Shown here in pieces: positions 1 to 9,138 of a stretch of 64,000 nucleotides of DNA. Within the stretch, counting starts at the first letter, position 1. Each line of letters begins with the position of its first letter. Source of the stretch: CAZOEL01 sp964578835 (GTDB lineage Bacteria; Desulfobacterota; Syntrophobacteria; Syntrophobacterales; Syntrophobacteraceae); assembly GCA_964578835.1 (NCBI GenBank), contig CAZOEL010000015.1, positions 31,441 to 95,440 on the forward strand, written 5' to 3'. Made by a program: the position numbers and the translations under genes. Below the pieces are notes generated by a model. That model was not told the DNA's origin, did no database searches, and saw only the letters and a list, made by a program, of their open reading frames with translations.

Positions 1-269
1 TCAAAAGCTTTCCTCCTGGTCTTGCTGCCGTTTTTATTCGTATGCGGCTCCCTTTCCTTATTGCTGTTTCGACGGTTGCAATCTAATACCTTATATTGGG
101 GCCTCAGTCGATGTTTATTCCTTATCAGCCCTTTATCGGAATCCGGATAGCGGCTTGCTCTTCCAGCCAGACCGGATGAGGCTTATGAAAGAGCTTGCTG
201 TAGGGGCGCTGAATTGCTAGTTTCATTTTGATTGCTGGATCATAGGAACATACTCATAAAAGGAGAAAC

Positions 270-794
270 ATGAAAACAGAAGAAGCAAACCCGGTTGTCA
301 TTATGGAGACATCTGAAGGGACCATCAAGATCGAGCTATGGCAAGAGAAGGCCCCAACGACTGTGACTAATTTTTTGCGCTACGTTGATGACGGCTTCTA
401 TGATGGCACGATCTTCCATCGGGTGATCAGCGATTTCATGATTCAGGGCGGAGGGCTCACCCCTGACATGAAGGAGAAAAAGACGCGATCCGCCATAAAG
501 AATGAGGCGTCGCCGGAATTGAAGAATAAGCGGGGAACCATTGCAATGGCCAGGACCAATCTTGTCAACAGCGCCACTGCCCAGTTTTTCATCAATGTGG
601 AAGACAATGAATTCCTCAATCAGAAGAATAAGACGCCTGCGGGTTTCGGATATGCGGTGTTCGGAGAAGTTGTGGAAGGTATGGATACAGTGGACCGCAT
701 AAAAGGAGCTCCGACCACATCTTTCGGTCCCCATCAGGATGTGCCCGCCAAGCCGGTTCTCATTCAGAGCGTCAAGCGAGCTGACGTGGGATAG
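270..794 (+). CDS. Peptidyl-prolyl cis-trans isomerase (cyclophilin type)
   Basis: A 174-residue single-domain cyclophilin, which catalyses cis-trans isomerisation of X-Pro bonds during protein folding. The family core is visible: FHRVISDFMIQGG near residue 50 carries the catalytic Arg and the substrate-pocket Phe/Met/Gln, followed by SATAQFFINV and the FGYAVFGEVVEGMD segment. There is no signal peptide or membrane segment, so it should be cytoplasmic, like PpiB. The ATG is preceded by a strong AAAGGAG site 5-10 bases upstream. It is monocistronic: a perfect hairpin lies just after the stop codon and the next gene is convergent. The length is normal for bacterial cyclophilins. The family call is secure; specific clients cannot be inferred. 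Confidence 0.95.
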   Translation: MKTEEANPVVIMETSEGTIKIELWQEKAPTTVTNFLRYVDDGFYDGTIFHRVISDFMIQGGGLTPDMKEKKTRSAIKNEASPELKNKRGTIAMARTNLVNSATAQFFINVEDNEFLNQKNKTPAGFGYAVFGEVVEGMDTVDRIKGAPTTSFGPHQDVPAKPVLIQSVKRADVG

Positions 795-797
795 AAA

Positions 798-833
798 CAA
801 AGCAACCCGGCTCATTCCAGCCGGGTTGCTTTG
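798..833. terminator. Bidirectional rho-independent terminator
   Basis: A perfect 15-bp inverted repeat (798-812 with 819-833) with a six-base loop and A/T-rich flanks lies between the stops of the convergent cyclophilin gene and the unknown minus-strand gene. It probably serves both. Confidence 0.85.
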
Positions 834-860
834 TTGGACTTTATCTGAATGCGCTTGCGC

Positions 861-1574
861 CTATTGCATCAAGCGCTTCACGTTATCCTGGTATTTACCG
901 TAGATTTCGTTGGCCAGCTCGCTCAAGCGGTCTTCGATAGCCTCAGGCTTTGGAAGCTTCAGGGGCGGGGGCAAGTCCAGCTTTTCAAAAGATACCAGAG
1001 GCAAGTACAGCTTTTTATCGACTGAAGCGAGCTCTTCGGCGGTGAAGTTCTCCCCTAGAAACTGTTTTCTTTCCAGAGCGGCCGTATCCAGGCTCTTGAG
1101 AAAGCTCAGGAGAGCCAGCAGGTCGAAGTTGTTATGAAACTTGGTGATGTTGCTGTTTACCGCACGGCATTCCGCCTCTAGATTTTCATAAGACTTCCTG
1201 TATTTTTCCATCCATTGATCGAGGCGATTATAAGCTTCCAGCACGAGCTTGCGGAATTTCCCTTTGTCCGTTAGCGCTCTCACTTTGATATAGCGGGTGC
1301 CCTGCACCAGCCGCTTCTGTAAACATCCGCTCCAGAAGGAATCGGGATGTATATGAAGGAGAGCTGTCAGCTTTTCGACCATTCCCGGCTGGATCATCAG
1401 ATAGGCCATACGGCTCAAGCGTCTGCCGGTCTTTACGGCCATCTGCCCGGCCGCTTGGGCCTGCTTCTGAAAATCTTCCGTTTGGAGCTCTATGAGCGAG
1501 CGTTCCGTTAAATAATTCTCAACAACCTCTTCCTTGACTTGGCGAGTGAGACTGCTGATCAGATCATCTTCCAT
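861..1574 (-). CDS. Unknown helical protein downstream of RecA-like ATPase
   Basis: A 237-residue protein that I do not recognise. It is charged and predicted to be mostly helical, with a Lys/Arg/Glu-rich middle (about 100-150), a Pro/Leu-rich stretch near 200 (LDLPPPLKLPKP) and no signal peptide or membrane segment. The ATG has a good GAGGAG site on the minus strand. It starts 30 bases after the RecA-like ATPase gene in the same direction, so the two are very likely cotranscribed and may act together. The bidirectional hairpin at 798-833 ends the operon. Real coding is supported by the ribosome site, operon placement and length. No function is proposed. Confidence 0.75.
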   Translation of the reverse strand: MEDDLISSLTRQVKEEVVENYLTERSLIELQTEDFQKQAQAAGQMAVKTGRRLSRMAYLMIQPGMVEKLTALLHIHPDSFWSGCLQKRLVQGTRYIKVRALTDKGKFRKLVLEAYNRLDQWMEKYRKSYENLEAECRAVNSNITKFHNNFDLLALLSFLKSLDTAALERKQFLGENFTAEELASVDKKLYLPLVSFEKLDLPPPLKLPKPEAIEDRLSELANEIYGKYQDNVKRLMQ

Positions 1575-1604
1575 GAAGATCTCTCCTCGCTTGGAAAAAA
1601 GTGT

Positions 1605-2306
1605 TTATTCTTTTTCGATGAGAAACGTCTGCGGGTTCAGACGAACCATTGACGATTCCGGCTGATAGACATTATTGTGCTTGAGCGTCTTCACACGGAT
1701 GGAGCTCGAAACGGGCTCAAGCAATACAATCGAATCGAATAGATCATCCGCTTCATGGCACGGGTATGGAATGCCGCGCTCATTCACTGTGGAGATGTGC
1801 TGGTGAGTTTTTGCAGACATCCACAACGAAAGCTCGTAGCGTTGCGCTATCTCCCGAAGCTCTTCGATCGTCGAGCGAGAAGTCCGGTCGAAATCCAGAC
1901 CGTCCAGGACGGCCATGGAAGGTGTGAATTTGGCTTGCTCTTTGAGATTTTGCAAACTTTGCGCGAGCTTATACGTGCTGAACGAGTTGTGCAGGTATGC
2001 AAGTATAAAGCGCAAAGGCTCCACGCGATACTGCAGCTTCGGCATGTCCTCCCGGAGCTCTTCTGCTGCGAATTTCAGGAATTCGTGGTACCAGGCTTTT
2101 ATTTTATCCGGCATGTTATTGATGGCGACATGAAGGACCGCATGTCCCCTGAGCAGTCGCTCCAAAGCAATGTGGGTCAAGCATGCCGTTTTTCCAACTC
2201 CCGCCCTTGCCATCAATACGCCGATCTCTCCCGGCTTAAGAGGGCCTCCCAAAGCGCCCCGCACCATTCCCATGGAGCCCTGATCCGCTGCCTGTCCTTC
2301 TTGCAT
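1605..2306 (-). CDS. RecA/KaiC-superfamily ATPase
   Basis: A 233-residue single-domain P-loop ATPase of the RecA/DnaB/KaiC superfamily. The Walker A motif is ARAGVGKTACL near residue 35, and a Walker B-like strand (MAVLDGLDF) lies near 135. The layout is that of a hexamer-forming RecA core without the extra domains of RecA, RadA or DnaB. There is no membrane segment. The start has an AAGGAG site about 6 bases upstream. It is the first gene of a two-gene operon with the unknown 237-residue protein. Family membership is directly visible; the biological role is not. Alternatives include a DnaB-like helicase relative or a KaiC-like signalling ATPase. Confidence 0.85.
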   Translation of the reverse strand: MQEGQAADQGSMGMVRGALGGPLKPGEIGVLMARAGVGKTACLTHIALERLLRGHAVLHVAINNMPDKIKAWYHEFLKFAAEELREDMPKLQYRVEPLRFILAYLHNSFSTYKLAQSLQNLKEQAKFTPSMAVLDGLDFDRTSRSTIEELREIAQRYELSLWMSAKTHQHISTVNERGIPYPCHEADDLFDSIVLLEPVSSSIRVKTLKHNNVYQPESSMVRLNPQTFLIEKE

Positions 2307-2440
2307 GCGATTATCTCCTTAACAGACAATTTATCCATCTACAGGGAAATAGAGTACTATTATCACTCATACTCCCATGTTAATCATACACCAAAGTTGG
2401 ACCGCGACATGTAAAAAATCGACGCGTCCATTCCCGCGCA

Positions 2441-4528
2441 TTACTTCTTCTGGGTCTTCTGCTCTTCTTTCTGCTTTTTTATGATCTCATCCGCAATGCC
2501 CTTCGGAACCGGGTTGTAACGGGCGAACTCCATGGTGAACTCGGCTTTGCCTTGTGTCGCCGAGCGCAGCGTGGTCGAGTAGCCGAACATTTCGGCCAAA
2601 GGAACTTCGGCTTCGACGGTCGAGAATGCCCCGTCTTCCGACGTGCTTATGATCATGCCGCGACGTTGGTTGAGCGTACCGAGCACCGTTCCCTGGAATT
2701 CGGAGGGAGTTTCGACTGCAACGCGCATTACGGGCTCGAGCAAAATGGGGCCGGCTTTGGCGTAGGCTTCTCTGAAAGCTCCTATCGAGGCCTGTTGGAA
2801 CGCGAGATCTGAAGAGTCGACCGAATGGGCTGCGCCGTCATTGATGGTCGCCTGGATTCCAACTATGGGAAAAGACGCGAGACTTCCCTTGCTCAGGCAA
2901 GCTTGAAATCCTTTGTCGCAGGACGGGATGAATTCCGATGGAATTGCGCCGCCGGTTATCTTGTTCACAAAATTGTAGTCGCCTTCAGCGAAGGGCTCGA
3001 TGAAGCCGGCAACGCGCCCGTATTGACCCGAGCCGCCCGTCTGTTTTTTGTGAGTGTAATTGAAGTCGGCCTTTTGAGTGATCGTCTCTCTATATGCGAC
3101 TTTGGGCATGCCGGTTTCGACATCCGCCTGGTATTCACGGCGCATGCGCTCTACGTAAACGTCAAGGTGCAATTCGCCCATGCCGCAGATAATCGTCTCG
3201 CTCGTCTCCTCATCAAGATAGCTCTTGAAAGTCGGATCTTCTTTGGTGAAGCGGCTCAGCGCCTTTCCCACGTTGACTTCAGCCTTTTTGTCTTTGGGCT
3301 TGATCGCCAGAGAGATGACAGGCGCGGGCACATGCATCGAGCTCATTGCGTAATTGACCCGGCCGTCCGTAAAGGTATCGCCTGAGGCGCAGTCAATCCC
3401 GAAGAGAGCGACAATGCCGCCTGCAACAGCCGTCTCGATGTCCTCCATCTGGTCCGCATGCATCTGGATCACCCGTCCTACCTTGGACCGTTTGCCCGTA
3501 CGGACGTTGATGATCGTATCGCCTCTTTTCAGCGTCCCCTGGTATAGCCGAACGTAGGTGAGCTGTCCGTAACGGCTGACTTCGAGCTTGAAGGCGAGCA
3601 TAACCAGAGGCTTGTCGGCTGAATTGTCGAGAGTTACTTTCGCTTCTTCCCGGTCCAAATCCAGAGCGATGTTCTCGCCTTCAAAAGGGCTCGGAAGATA
3701 GCGATGAACGGCGTCGAGAAGGATTTGAACTCCTTTGTTCTTGTATGCAGAGCCGAGTAGGACCGGGGTGAGCCGCAACGTTAGCGTTCCGCGGCGTATC
3801 GCTTCATGAATGAGCTCTTCGGTGACCTGATCTTCAAGAATGGCTTCTGTGAGATCGTCGGAGAAAAGAGAAATGGCGTCGAGCATCTCTTCGCGCATTT
3901 CTTTGGCAAGATCGAGATGCTCGGGCGGGATGGGACTTTCAGTGATTGTCTCGCCATGATCGCCTTCGAAGGTGATGGCGCGCATGGTGATAAGATCGAT
4001 TACTCCCTGGTGATCCGCCTCGAGCCCGAGAGGGATCTGTAAGAGCACCGCGTTATGGTTGAGTCTTTCTCTCAACTGCCGTACGACGCGCATGGGATCG
4101 GCGCCCGATCTGTCGCACTTGTTGATGAAAGCGAGTCGGGGAACGTTGTATCGCACCATCTGACGATCGACGGTCACCGACTGGGACTGAACGCCGCCAA
4201 CCGAGCAAAGCACCAGGATTGCGCCGTCAAGAACGCGCAGAGCCCTTTCCACCTCGATAGTGAAATCAACATGCCCGGGAGTATCGATGATGTTTATGGA
4301 ATAATCCTTCCATGTGCAATGTGTGGCGGCGGACTGGATGGTGATGCCCCGCTCCTTTTCGAGCTCCATAAAATCCATGGTGGCCCCGACGCCGTCTTTG
4401 CCTTTCACATCGTGGATCGCGTGGATTCGTTGCGTATAATAAAGAATGCGTTCGGTAAGAGTGGTCTTACCGGAATCGATGTGCGCGCTGATGCCAATAT
4501 TCCGTAGTTTGGTCAGATCGTTCAACAT
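2441..4528 (-). CDS. fusA: Elongation factor G, spdEFG1/mitochondrial EFG1-like
   Basis: A translational GTPase of 695 residues that drives tRNA-mRNA translocation on the ribosome. The G domain has AHIDSGKTT (P-loop), RGITIQSAAT (switch I), DTPGHVDF (G3) and NKCD (G4). Domains II-V follow, with domain IV beginning near KVAYRETI. The P-loop reads HIDSGKTT rather than the usual HIDAGKTT, and KGKDGVGATMD plus CSVGGVQSQ are characteristic of the spdEFG1 subgroup of spirochaetes, planctomycetes and deltaproteobacteria, which resembles mitochondrial EFG1. I chose the ATG at 4528 because the protein then begins at MLNDLTKLRNIGISAHID and has a GGAAGGAAG site; upstream in-frame sequence is not EF-G-like. 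It stands alone, outside a str operon. A second EF-G (spdEFG2) would be expected elsewhere in the genome. Confidence 0.96.
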   Translation of the reverse strand: MLNDLTKLRNIGISAHIDSGKTTLTERILYYTQRIHAIHDVKGKDGVGATMDFMELEKERGITIQSAATHCTWKDYSINIIDTPGHVDFTIEVERALRVLDGAILVLCSVGGVQSQSVTVDRQMVRYNVPRLAFINKCDRSGADPMRVVRQLRERLNHNAVLLQIPLGLEADHQGVIDLITMRAITFEGDHGETITESPIPPEHLDLAKEMREEMLDAISLFSDDLTEAILEDQVTEELIHEAIRRGTLTLRLTPVLLGSAYKNKGVQILLDAVHRYLPSPFEGENIALDLDREEAKVTLDNSADKPLVMLAFKLEVSRYGQLTYVRLYQGTLKRGDTIINVRTGKRSKVGRVIQMHADQMEDIETAVAGGIVALFGIDCASGDTFTDGRVNYAMSSMHVPAPVISLAIKPKDKKAEVNVGKALSRFTKEDPTFKSYLDEETSETIICGMGELHLDVYVERMRREYQADVETGMPKVAYRETITQKADFNYTHKKQTGGSGQYGRVAGFIEPFAEGDYNFVNKITGGAIPSEFIPSCDKGFQACLSKGSLASFPIVGIQATINDGAAHSVDSSDLAFQQASIGAFREAYAKAGPILLEPVMRVAVETPSEFQGTVLGTLNQRRGMIISTSEDGAFSTVEAEVPLAEMFGYSTTLRSATQGKAEFTMEFARYNPVPKGIADEIIKKQKEEQKTQKK

Positions 4529-4561
4529 GACTTCCTTCCTGGATGCTCCTTTCAGTATTCT

Positions 4562-4598
4562 CAAAAAAGAAAAACGGGCACATACCAGGCGCCCGTTT
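4562..4598 (-). terminator. Intrinsic terminator upstream of fusA
   Basis: On the minus strand an 8-bp stem AAACGGGC/GCCCGTTT (4572-4579 with 4591-4598) is followed by a T-rich run. It lies after the LysM endopeptidase gene and only about 35-70 bases upstream of the fusA start, so it could end the first transcript or act as a leader attenuator of fusA. Confidence 0.65.
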
Positions 4599-4718
4599 AA
4601 GAACAACCATATAACAGGGATGAAGGGCAAAGAAAAGTGGCGACAAGAAAAAAAATCAAAAGACCCTGCAGGTCCTAATCACCGCTTATCAGCCCGGAGC
4701 AAGCTCATTATTTAAGCA

Positions 4719-6635
4719 TCATTTTGCTGCTTTCTTCTTTTGCTTTGTGTTGATCTGAGCCGTTTGGCCGGACTTGGCGCTCTTTGCGGGCGCCTCCGAT
4801 TTGGAGGAGCTCAGAGTTGCGTTTTTTACCTTGCTTGTTCCGCCTTTTGATGAGGAGGCTTTGGGCGTATCGGCTGTAGCAATCTTAATCTTGGCGGTTT
4901 GATGCGCTTTTGAATCCGCTGCGGAAGCTTTCTTCGACGTAAGTGCGATCTTGGAAGCATTTGCTTTGGAATCTTTACCAGTCGCTTTAGCTGCTTTGGA
5001 CTCTTTCTTGGAAGAAGAGACGGTTCTTGATGAGCCTTTAGATCCAGATTCGGATGCGGCTGTCGCGGTTGTCACGTCGGAAGCGGTTTTCGAGCCGCTA
5101 TCCACCATGGCAAGCTTGATTTGACGCCCGGGTTTCAGCGCCTCGTTCTTTTTGAGCCCATTCAATTTACACAAAGCATCGAGGTCCAAACCGCTGAGCT
5201 TTGCGACTTTTTGCAGCGTATCCCCTTTTTCGGCGGTGTAAAAACGTAAAACGGTCGATTGCTGTTTGGATTTGATCAAATCAGCGGCTCTGCCGGTAGT
5301 TTGCACAATTTTATCAATGTTGGTTTTGGCGATTGGACTTTCAGTGGAATCAACCTTGATTTTTTGCCCGGAATAGAGCTTGCTGTTCTTCTTCAGGTCA
5401 TTCAGTTCGCAAAGCGCGCCGACGCTGACGCCGCTTTTCTTTGCGATTTTCTGAATGGTGTCTCCGCGCCGAGCGCTATAAATTGTTTGGCTCGATGCTG
5501 CAGGGGGCTCGGATTGCTTTTCTTTTACATCCGATTCGCGGGCGTCGACGCGACGCGAGCTATGAGCCGCAACAACCGATGGCGCTGAGGCGTCGGGTTG
5601 CTTTTCCCTCTCTGCTGAATCGAGAACCGATGCTCGAATATCGGAATCTTCCCGGCCGGCGCGAAGCGACGCCACTTGAACAGGAGGAAGCGGCGCAAAA
5701 AAATCAGCTTGCAGCGATTGAGCCAGATGAACGGGCTCGATTTCGAAGCCTCTCTTATAGAACACAAGGCAATTTCCCTGAGTTAGCGCCTCGCTGTCGC
5801 TCAGGCCGTTCCAACGGTATAGGTCCTCGCGGCAGACGCCGAAGCTTCGAGCCAGCGAATCGAGATTCCTTTCCGTTCCCTTAGCGTAATAAAGAACCTT
5901 CTTAGGCATATAGGCCTGTTGAGCCATCTCGATGATGGCCCTTTTCTGGCTCTCGCCTTCGCCCACCTTCGACGCCAAGGTGGACCATGGGGAGAAAATG
6001 CGAACGTGTATGTGATCCTGATGACCGCCGATGTGCTTGATAACTTTGCCGCCGGCGCATCCAAATACGCGATTCAGGTATTCAATATCCACTCCTCGGG
6101 AAGCGGCGTAATCGTAGAGCGGTCTCTGAACGATTCTGTCAACGAATATGTATTGAATTCTCTGAGAACGGAGCAAGCCTTCAACGAGCGCCCATGTTTT
6201 AGGCACATCAAGGTTCTCTTCGTTCATGGCCATAAATGAAGTTAAGGCGCGATCGCCCTTGACGTACATGCCCAAATCGACATCACGGCCATTTTGATGC
6301 GATCTGTGGTTGTTCATCGGGCCTCCGGACGGGTTGGAGAAATCGCCGATATAAAGATCCGGGGCATCGGGGAACTGTTTCTGAACGGCGTCAACGGCAT
6401 CGAGAATAGCGCCCACCAACTCTGGTGTGGCGTAGGTCCGGTCTTGCTCTCTCAAGCGATAACCGCTGAACTGAGTGGGAAAGGGAACGCCGTTTTCAAG
6501 GCGGCCGCGGTATGGAGGACCGAACGAGGCTGTAAGCGCTTGGGCTGATTGGTTGAGTGGGAAGAATTGAATGGCCGACATAATAAACATCACACAACAA
6601 AGCTTTAACGCAAGGCAGAAATAATACCGCCGCAT
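4719..6635 (-). CDS. MepA-like murein endopeptidase with LysM repeats and basic tail
   Basis: A 638-residue exported cell-wall enzyme. Residues 1-34 form a signal peptide with a hydrophobic core. Residues about 40-225 match penicillin-insensitive murein endopeptidase (peptidase M74, MepA): the zinc-site pieces HRSHQNGRDVDLG (His110, His113, Asp118/120) and HQDHIHVRI are present. MepA is a metallopeptidase that cuts D-Ala-mDAP cross-links. Three LysM-type modules follow: a divergent one near 250 (VLYYAKGTERNLDSLARSF), then clear ones near 390-435 and 470-515. The last ~120 residues are Lys/Ala/Ser-rich and resemble histone H1-like tails. E. coli MepA is far shorter, so the LysM and basic tail are additions, probably for peptidoglycan retention (inference). 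The start follows an AGGAGGGG-like site. Transcription probably ends at the hairpin before fusA. Confidence 0.9.
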   Translation of the reverse strand: MRRYYFCLALKLCCVMFIMSAIQFFPLNQSAQALTASFGPPYRGRLENGVPFPTQFSGYRLREQDRTYATPELVGAILDAVDAVQKQFPDAPDLYIGDFSNPSGGPMNNHRSHQNGRDVDLGMYVKGDRALTSFMAMNEENLDVPKTWALVEGLLRSQRIQYIFVDRIVQRPLYDYAASRGVDIEYLNRVFGCAGGKVIKHIGGHQDHIHVRIFSPWSTLASKVGEGESQKRAIIEMAQQAYMPKKVLYYAKGTERNLDSLARSFGVCREDLYRWNGLSDSEALTQGNCLVFYKRGFEIEPVHLAQSLQADFFAPLPPVQVASLRAGREDSDIRASVLDSAEREKQPDASAPSVVAAHSSRRVDARESDVKEKQSEPPAASSQTIYSARRGDTIQKIAKKSGVSVGALCELNDLKKNSKLYSGQKIKVDSTESPIAKTNIDKIVQTTGRAADLIKSKQQSTVLRFYTAEKGDTLQKVAKLSGLDLDALCKLNGLKKNEALKPGRQIKLAMVDSGSKTASDVTTATAASESGSKGSSRTVSSSKKESKAAKATGKDSKANASKIALTSKKASAADSKAHQTAKIKIATADTPKASSSKGGTSKVKNATLSSSKSEAPAKSAKSGQTAQINTKQKKKAAK

Positions 6636-7227
6636 TATCCCCTCCTAAATAAATCCCAGCCAAAAACCAAACCCTTCATTACTTTTGTGGTTTGCATGAT
6701 AGTCATAAGCGCAGGTTAATCTGAACTAGCGAAAAAACGGTCTGGTGTCAAACCTTTTTTATGATGGGCTCAGAGCTGTCTACCGTGGATGCCGTGTATC
6801 CATCGGAATAAACAGAGTAATACGCTCTTGAGCGTCTCTGTGAAATTTTGTATGAGTTTTGTTTGCAAAAGTTAGATCAGGCGTGCTCTTTATGATAACA
6901 AGACTTTTCGCTTTTTATGAATGTTAGACTAATATAGTGATATTTTAATTCCTTACAATATGCATGGGAATGTATATCAAATGACTGCGCTGCTATAGCG
7001 ACAATCTCCTATTTGACTATGCTGGTGAAGAGGGAAACAAGCTCAGGTCGACATTGCGGCTTGAAGACTGCCTGAATGTCGAGTGTTGCCGGTTTTGGGA
7101 TGTGAATCAGCCGGGCTGGGCTCTAAACTTGGAAGCGCCGGCTTCTATGGTGTGAAGAAGGCGCGCGCGGTCCAGGGGTTTGAAGATTGGGCGGTAAGCA
7201 AAAAGCGGGTTGAGGCGCACACAGAAA
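6636..7227. other. AT-rich intergenic stretch
   Basis: About 590 bases between two minus-strand cell-wall genes. I see no convincing gene. The stretch from 6880 to 7000 is very AT-rich and may hold the promoter region of the MepA-like gene, but I could not pick out a clear -35/-10 pair. Confidence 0.4.
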
Positions 7228-7268
7228 GAAGATCTCGGGAATTGCCTGTCGCAATTCCCGAGATCTTC
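7228..7268. terminator. Long perfect hairpin after L,D-transpeptidase gene
   Basis: A perfect 18-bp inverted repeat (7228-7245 with 7251-7268) with a five-base loop lies 17 bases beyond the transpeptidase stop codon. On the minus strand the stem is followed by TTTCTG, a weak T-run. It is probably a terminator, or a REP-type element doing that job. Confidence 0.6.
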
Positions 7269-7285
7269 GCCTGCCGGGATAGCAT

Positions 7286-9094
7286 TTATCCCTGATAGGA
7301 GGAGTCGTTTTTGAACAAACCGTAGATATCATCATAAAAAATGACGTGGCCCTTTTCGTCGGTTGTCGCCGTCAAATACTCGATCACTATAGGCACCGGC
7401 TGGTTGAGCCGTATGTGTGTGGGGGACTTCTTTTCCAGGTAGCGGTCGATCTTATCGGCAGCGGGGTTTTGATCATCCGATACAATCGCCTGGGCGAGTT
7501 GCCTGGCGCCCTCGATGCGAATGCATCCATGGGAGAAGTCTCGTCTGGATCTCTGGAATAGTTGCTTTTTGGGCGTATCGTGCAAAAAAACAGCATATGC
7601 ATTTGGGAACTCGAATTTAATGCTCCCCAAGGGATTGGTGGGTCCGGGAAGCTGAAAAACTCTCTGCTCTCCAAGACTCGACGTCGTGCGCACATAGCCG
7701 TGCTTTGCGAAATAATTCGGATCGGCTGCCATGCTATCCGCTAATTCGCCCAGAATGCGCTTCGTTATATACCAACGCGGATTGACCACTACCTGCTCGA
7801 TGGCGCTGGATATGGGCGGCGTTTGGTTTTCTCCCATGACGCGTCCGTTGAGCTTCACTTTCTTGCCCGAGGCCTTCCCAACGATTACCCTGTGAGTATT
7901 TTTGATTTTGCCATCCCGATAGTAGGATAAACTGAATTGAGGAATATTTATTTGAACGTAGGCGTCACTCACGCGCGTCTGGCTCTGGCGCGCCGTTCTC
8001 AAGCTGTGAGCGAGCATTCTTGTCTTCCGCTCATAAGTGACATTGAGCCATTCTGTGGTCTTCTGCCCTATCGCTCCATCGGCGGGGATGAGGTGCGCTT
8101 GTTGGAATCTTCGGACTGCTTCCTGGGTTTCCGAATCAAATGTTCCGGAAATCTTGCCATGATAGAAGCCTTCTTGCTGCATGCGCTTTTGGATTTCGCG
8201 AATCTCATTGCCGGAAGCTCCAAGCCGTAAGGATGAACCGGCCCGGATCTGTCTTTGATCGGAGTGCTCGCCGGCAAGCCTCTTGTATGTAACGTAAGCC
8301 TTTTTAAGGCTTACGTATTGAGGCGATTTCAGCTCTAGACCATCGAGAAATTCCTCGATGGGAACGGCGCCCGTTAGAGCCTCTGTAATCTTTTCCTTGC
8401 TATAAGGATTCATCTCGGCGGCAAATCGGGCGAAGATGTTAACGAGCCGGATGTCGGTCTCGCTGGCTGCTCGAAAGACGTCCCTATAGTGACGCTCCAG
8501 TTCGCTGCGATCAGCGGCGGAGGGCACGAGAGCGTCGGGAGAAACAGTGGCGTACTGGACGTTCTGGGGCTTTTGCGACGAACTGTCGGGATTGTATGAC
8601 GCTTCGGCAAAAACAGCGGAGGCATCCCGGTATGACGGGTCGACGCTTTCAAGCGCAGCCCGCATTTGATCCAGCTTCTTGATGCCTTTCTGTATGGAAG
8701 GAAGCGAGTAGGCTTTAATGTCGACGGCGTCATCTTCAGCTTTGTCAAGCCTTGCTAGAAAAAGGCGCGCTGATTTAGTGAGGGAAAAACGACCATCGAT
8801 AAAAAACGGCTTCCAGTTGCGCTGTTGGTAAGCCTCCATGATGGGGCGTTTATTTGTGTCGGTGAGCCATTCAGCGGGAGTGGCCTCCCAGATGAAGCGT
8901 TGCCAGTGAGAAGACGTTGCCGTGGCATAGTCTTCTTGACCGACCGTTGGGCGATCCTTTTCAACATCTCCTGGAGAACTGGTCTCCTTAACGGATGCGA
9001 GTGGTTGTGCAAAGCCGTGGCTGCAGCCGAACAGAACAAACAGCAGCAGGATGTACATGGGTATGCTATGGAGATTAACTTTCCTATTCATCAT
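7286..9094 (-). CDS. L,D-transpeptidase, YcbB/LdtD-like lipoprotein
   Basis: A 602-residue peptidoglycan cross-linking enzyme. L,D-transpeptidases form mDAP-mDAP cross-links using an active-site cysteine. The N-terminus has a hydrophobic run ending in LFGC, a plausible lipobox, so the protein may be a periplasmic lipoprotein. Next come a scaffold-like helical region (about 70-270), a peptidoglycan-binding module near 290-345 (LRLGASGNEIREIQKRMQ and GTFDSETQEAVRRFQ), and a YkuD catalytic domain from about 370. The catalytic signature is HDTPKKQLF followed by SHGCIR, with the nucleophile at about Cys524. The architecture and length fit LdtD/YcbB rather than the short ErfK/YkuD types. It is monocistronic, between intergenic sequence and the hairpin at 7228-7268. 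Confidence 0.92.
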   Translation of the reverse strand: MMNRKVNLHSIPMYILLLFVLFGCSHGFAQPLASVKETSSPGDVEKDRPTVGQEDYATATSSHWQRFIWEATPAEWLTDTNKRPIMEAYQQRNWKPFFIDGRFSLTKSARLFLARLDKAEDDAVDIKAYSLPSIQKGIKKLDQMRAALESVDPSYRDASAVFAEASYNPDSSSQKPQNVQYATVSPDALVPSAADRSELERHYRDVFRAASETDIRLVNIFARFAAEMNPYSKEKITEALTGAVPIEEFLDGLELKSPQYVSLKKAYVTYKRLAGEHSDQRQIRAGSSLRLGASGNEIREIQKRMQQEGFYHGKISGTFDSETQEAVRRFQQAHLIPADGAIGQKTTEWLNVTYERKTRMLAHSLRTARQSQTRVSDAYVQINIPQFSLSYYRDGKIKNTHRVIVGKASGKKVKLNGRVMGENQTPPISSAIEQVVVNPRWYITKRILGELADSMAADPNYFAKHGYVRTTSSLGEQRVFQLPGPTNPLGSIKFEFPNAYAVFLHDTPKKQLFQRSRRDFSHGCIRIEGARQLAQAIVSDDQNPAADKIDRYLEKKSPTHIRLNQPVPIVIEYLTATTDEKGHVIFYDDIYGLFKNDSSYQG

Positions 9095-9138
9095 ATCTTT
9101 CCCGACGATCGGTCTCCTTTTGTTAAATTATACTGAAG

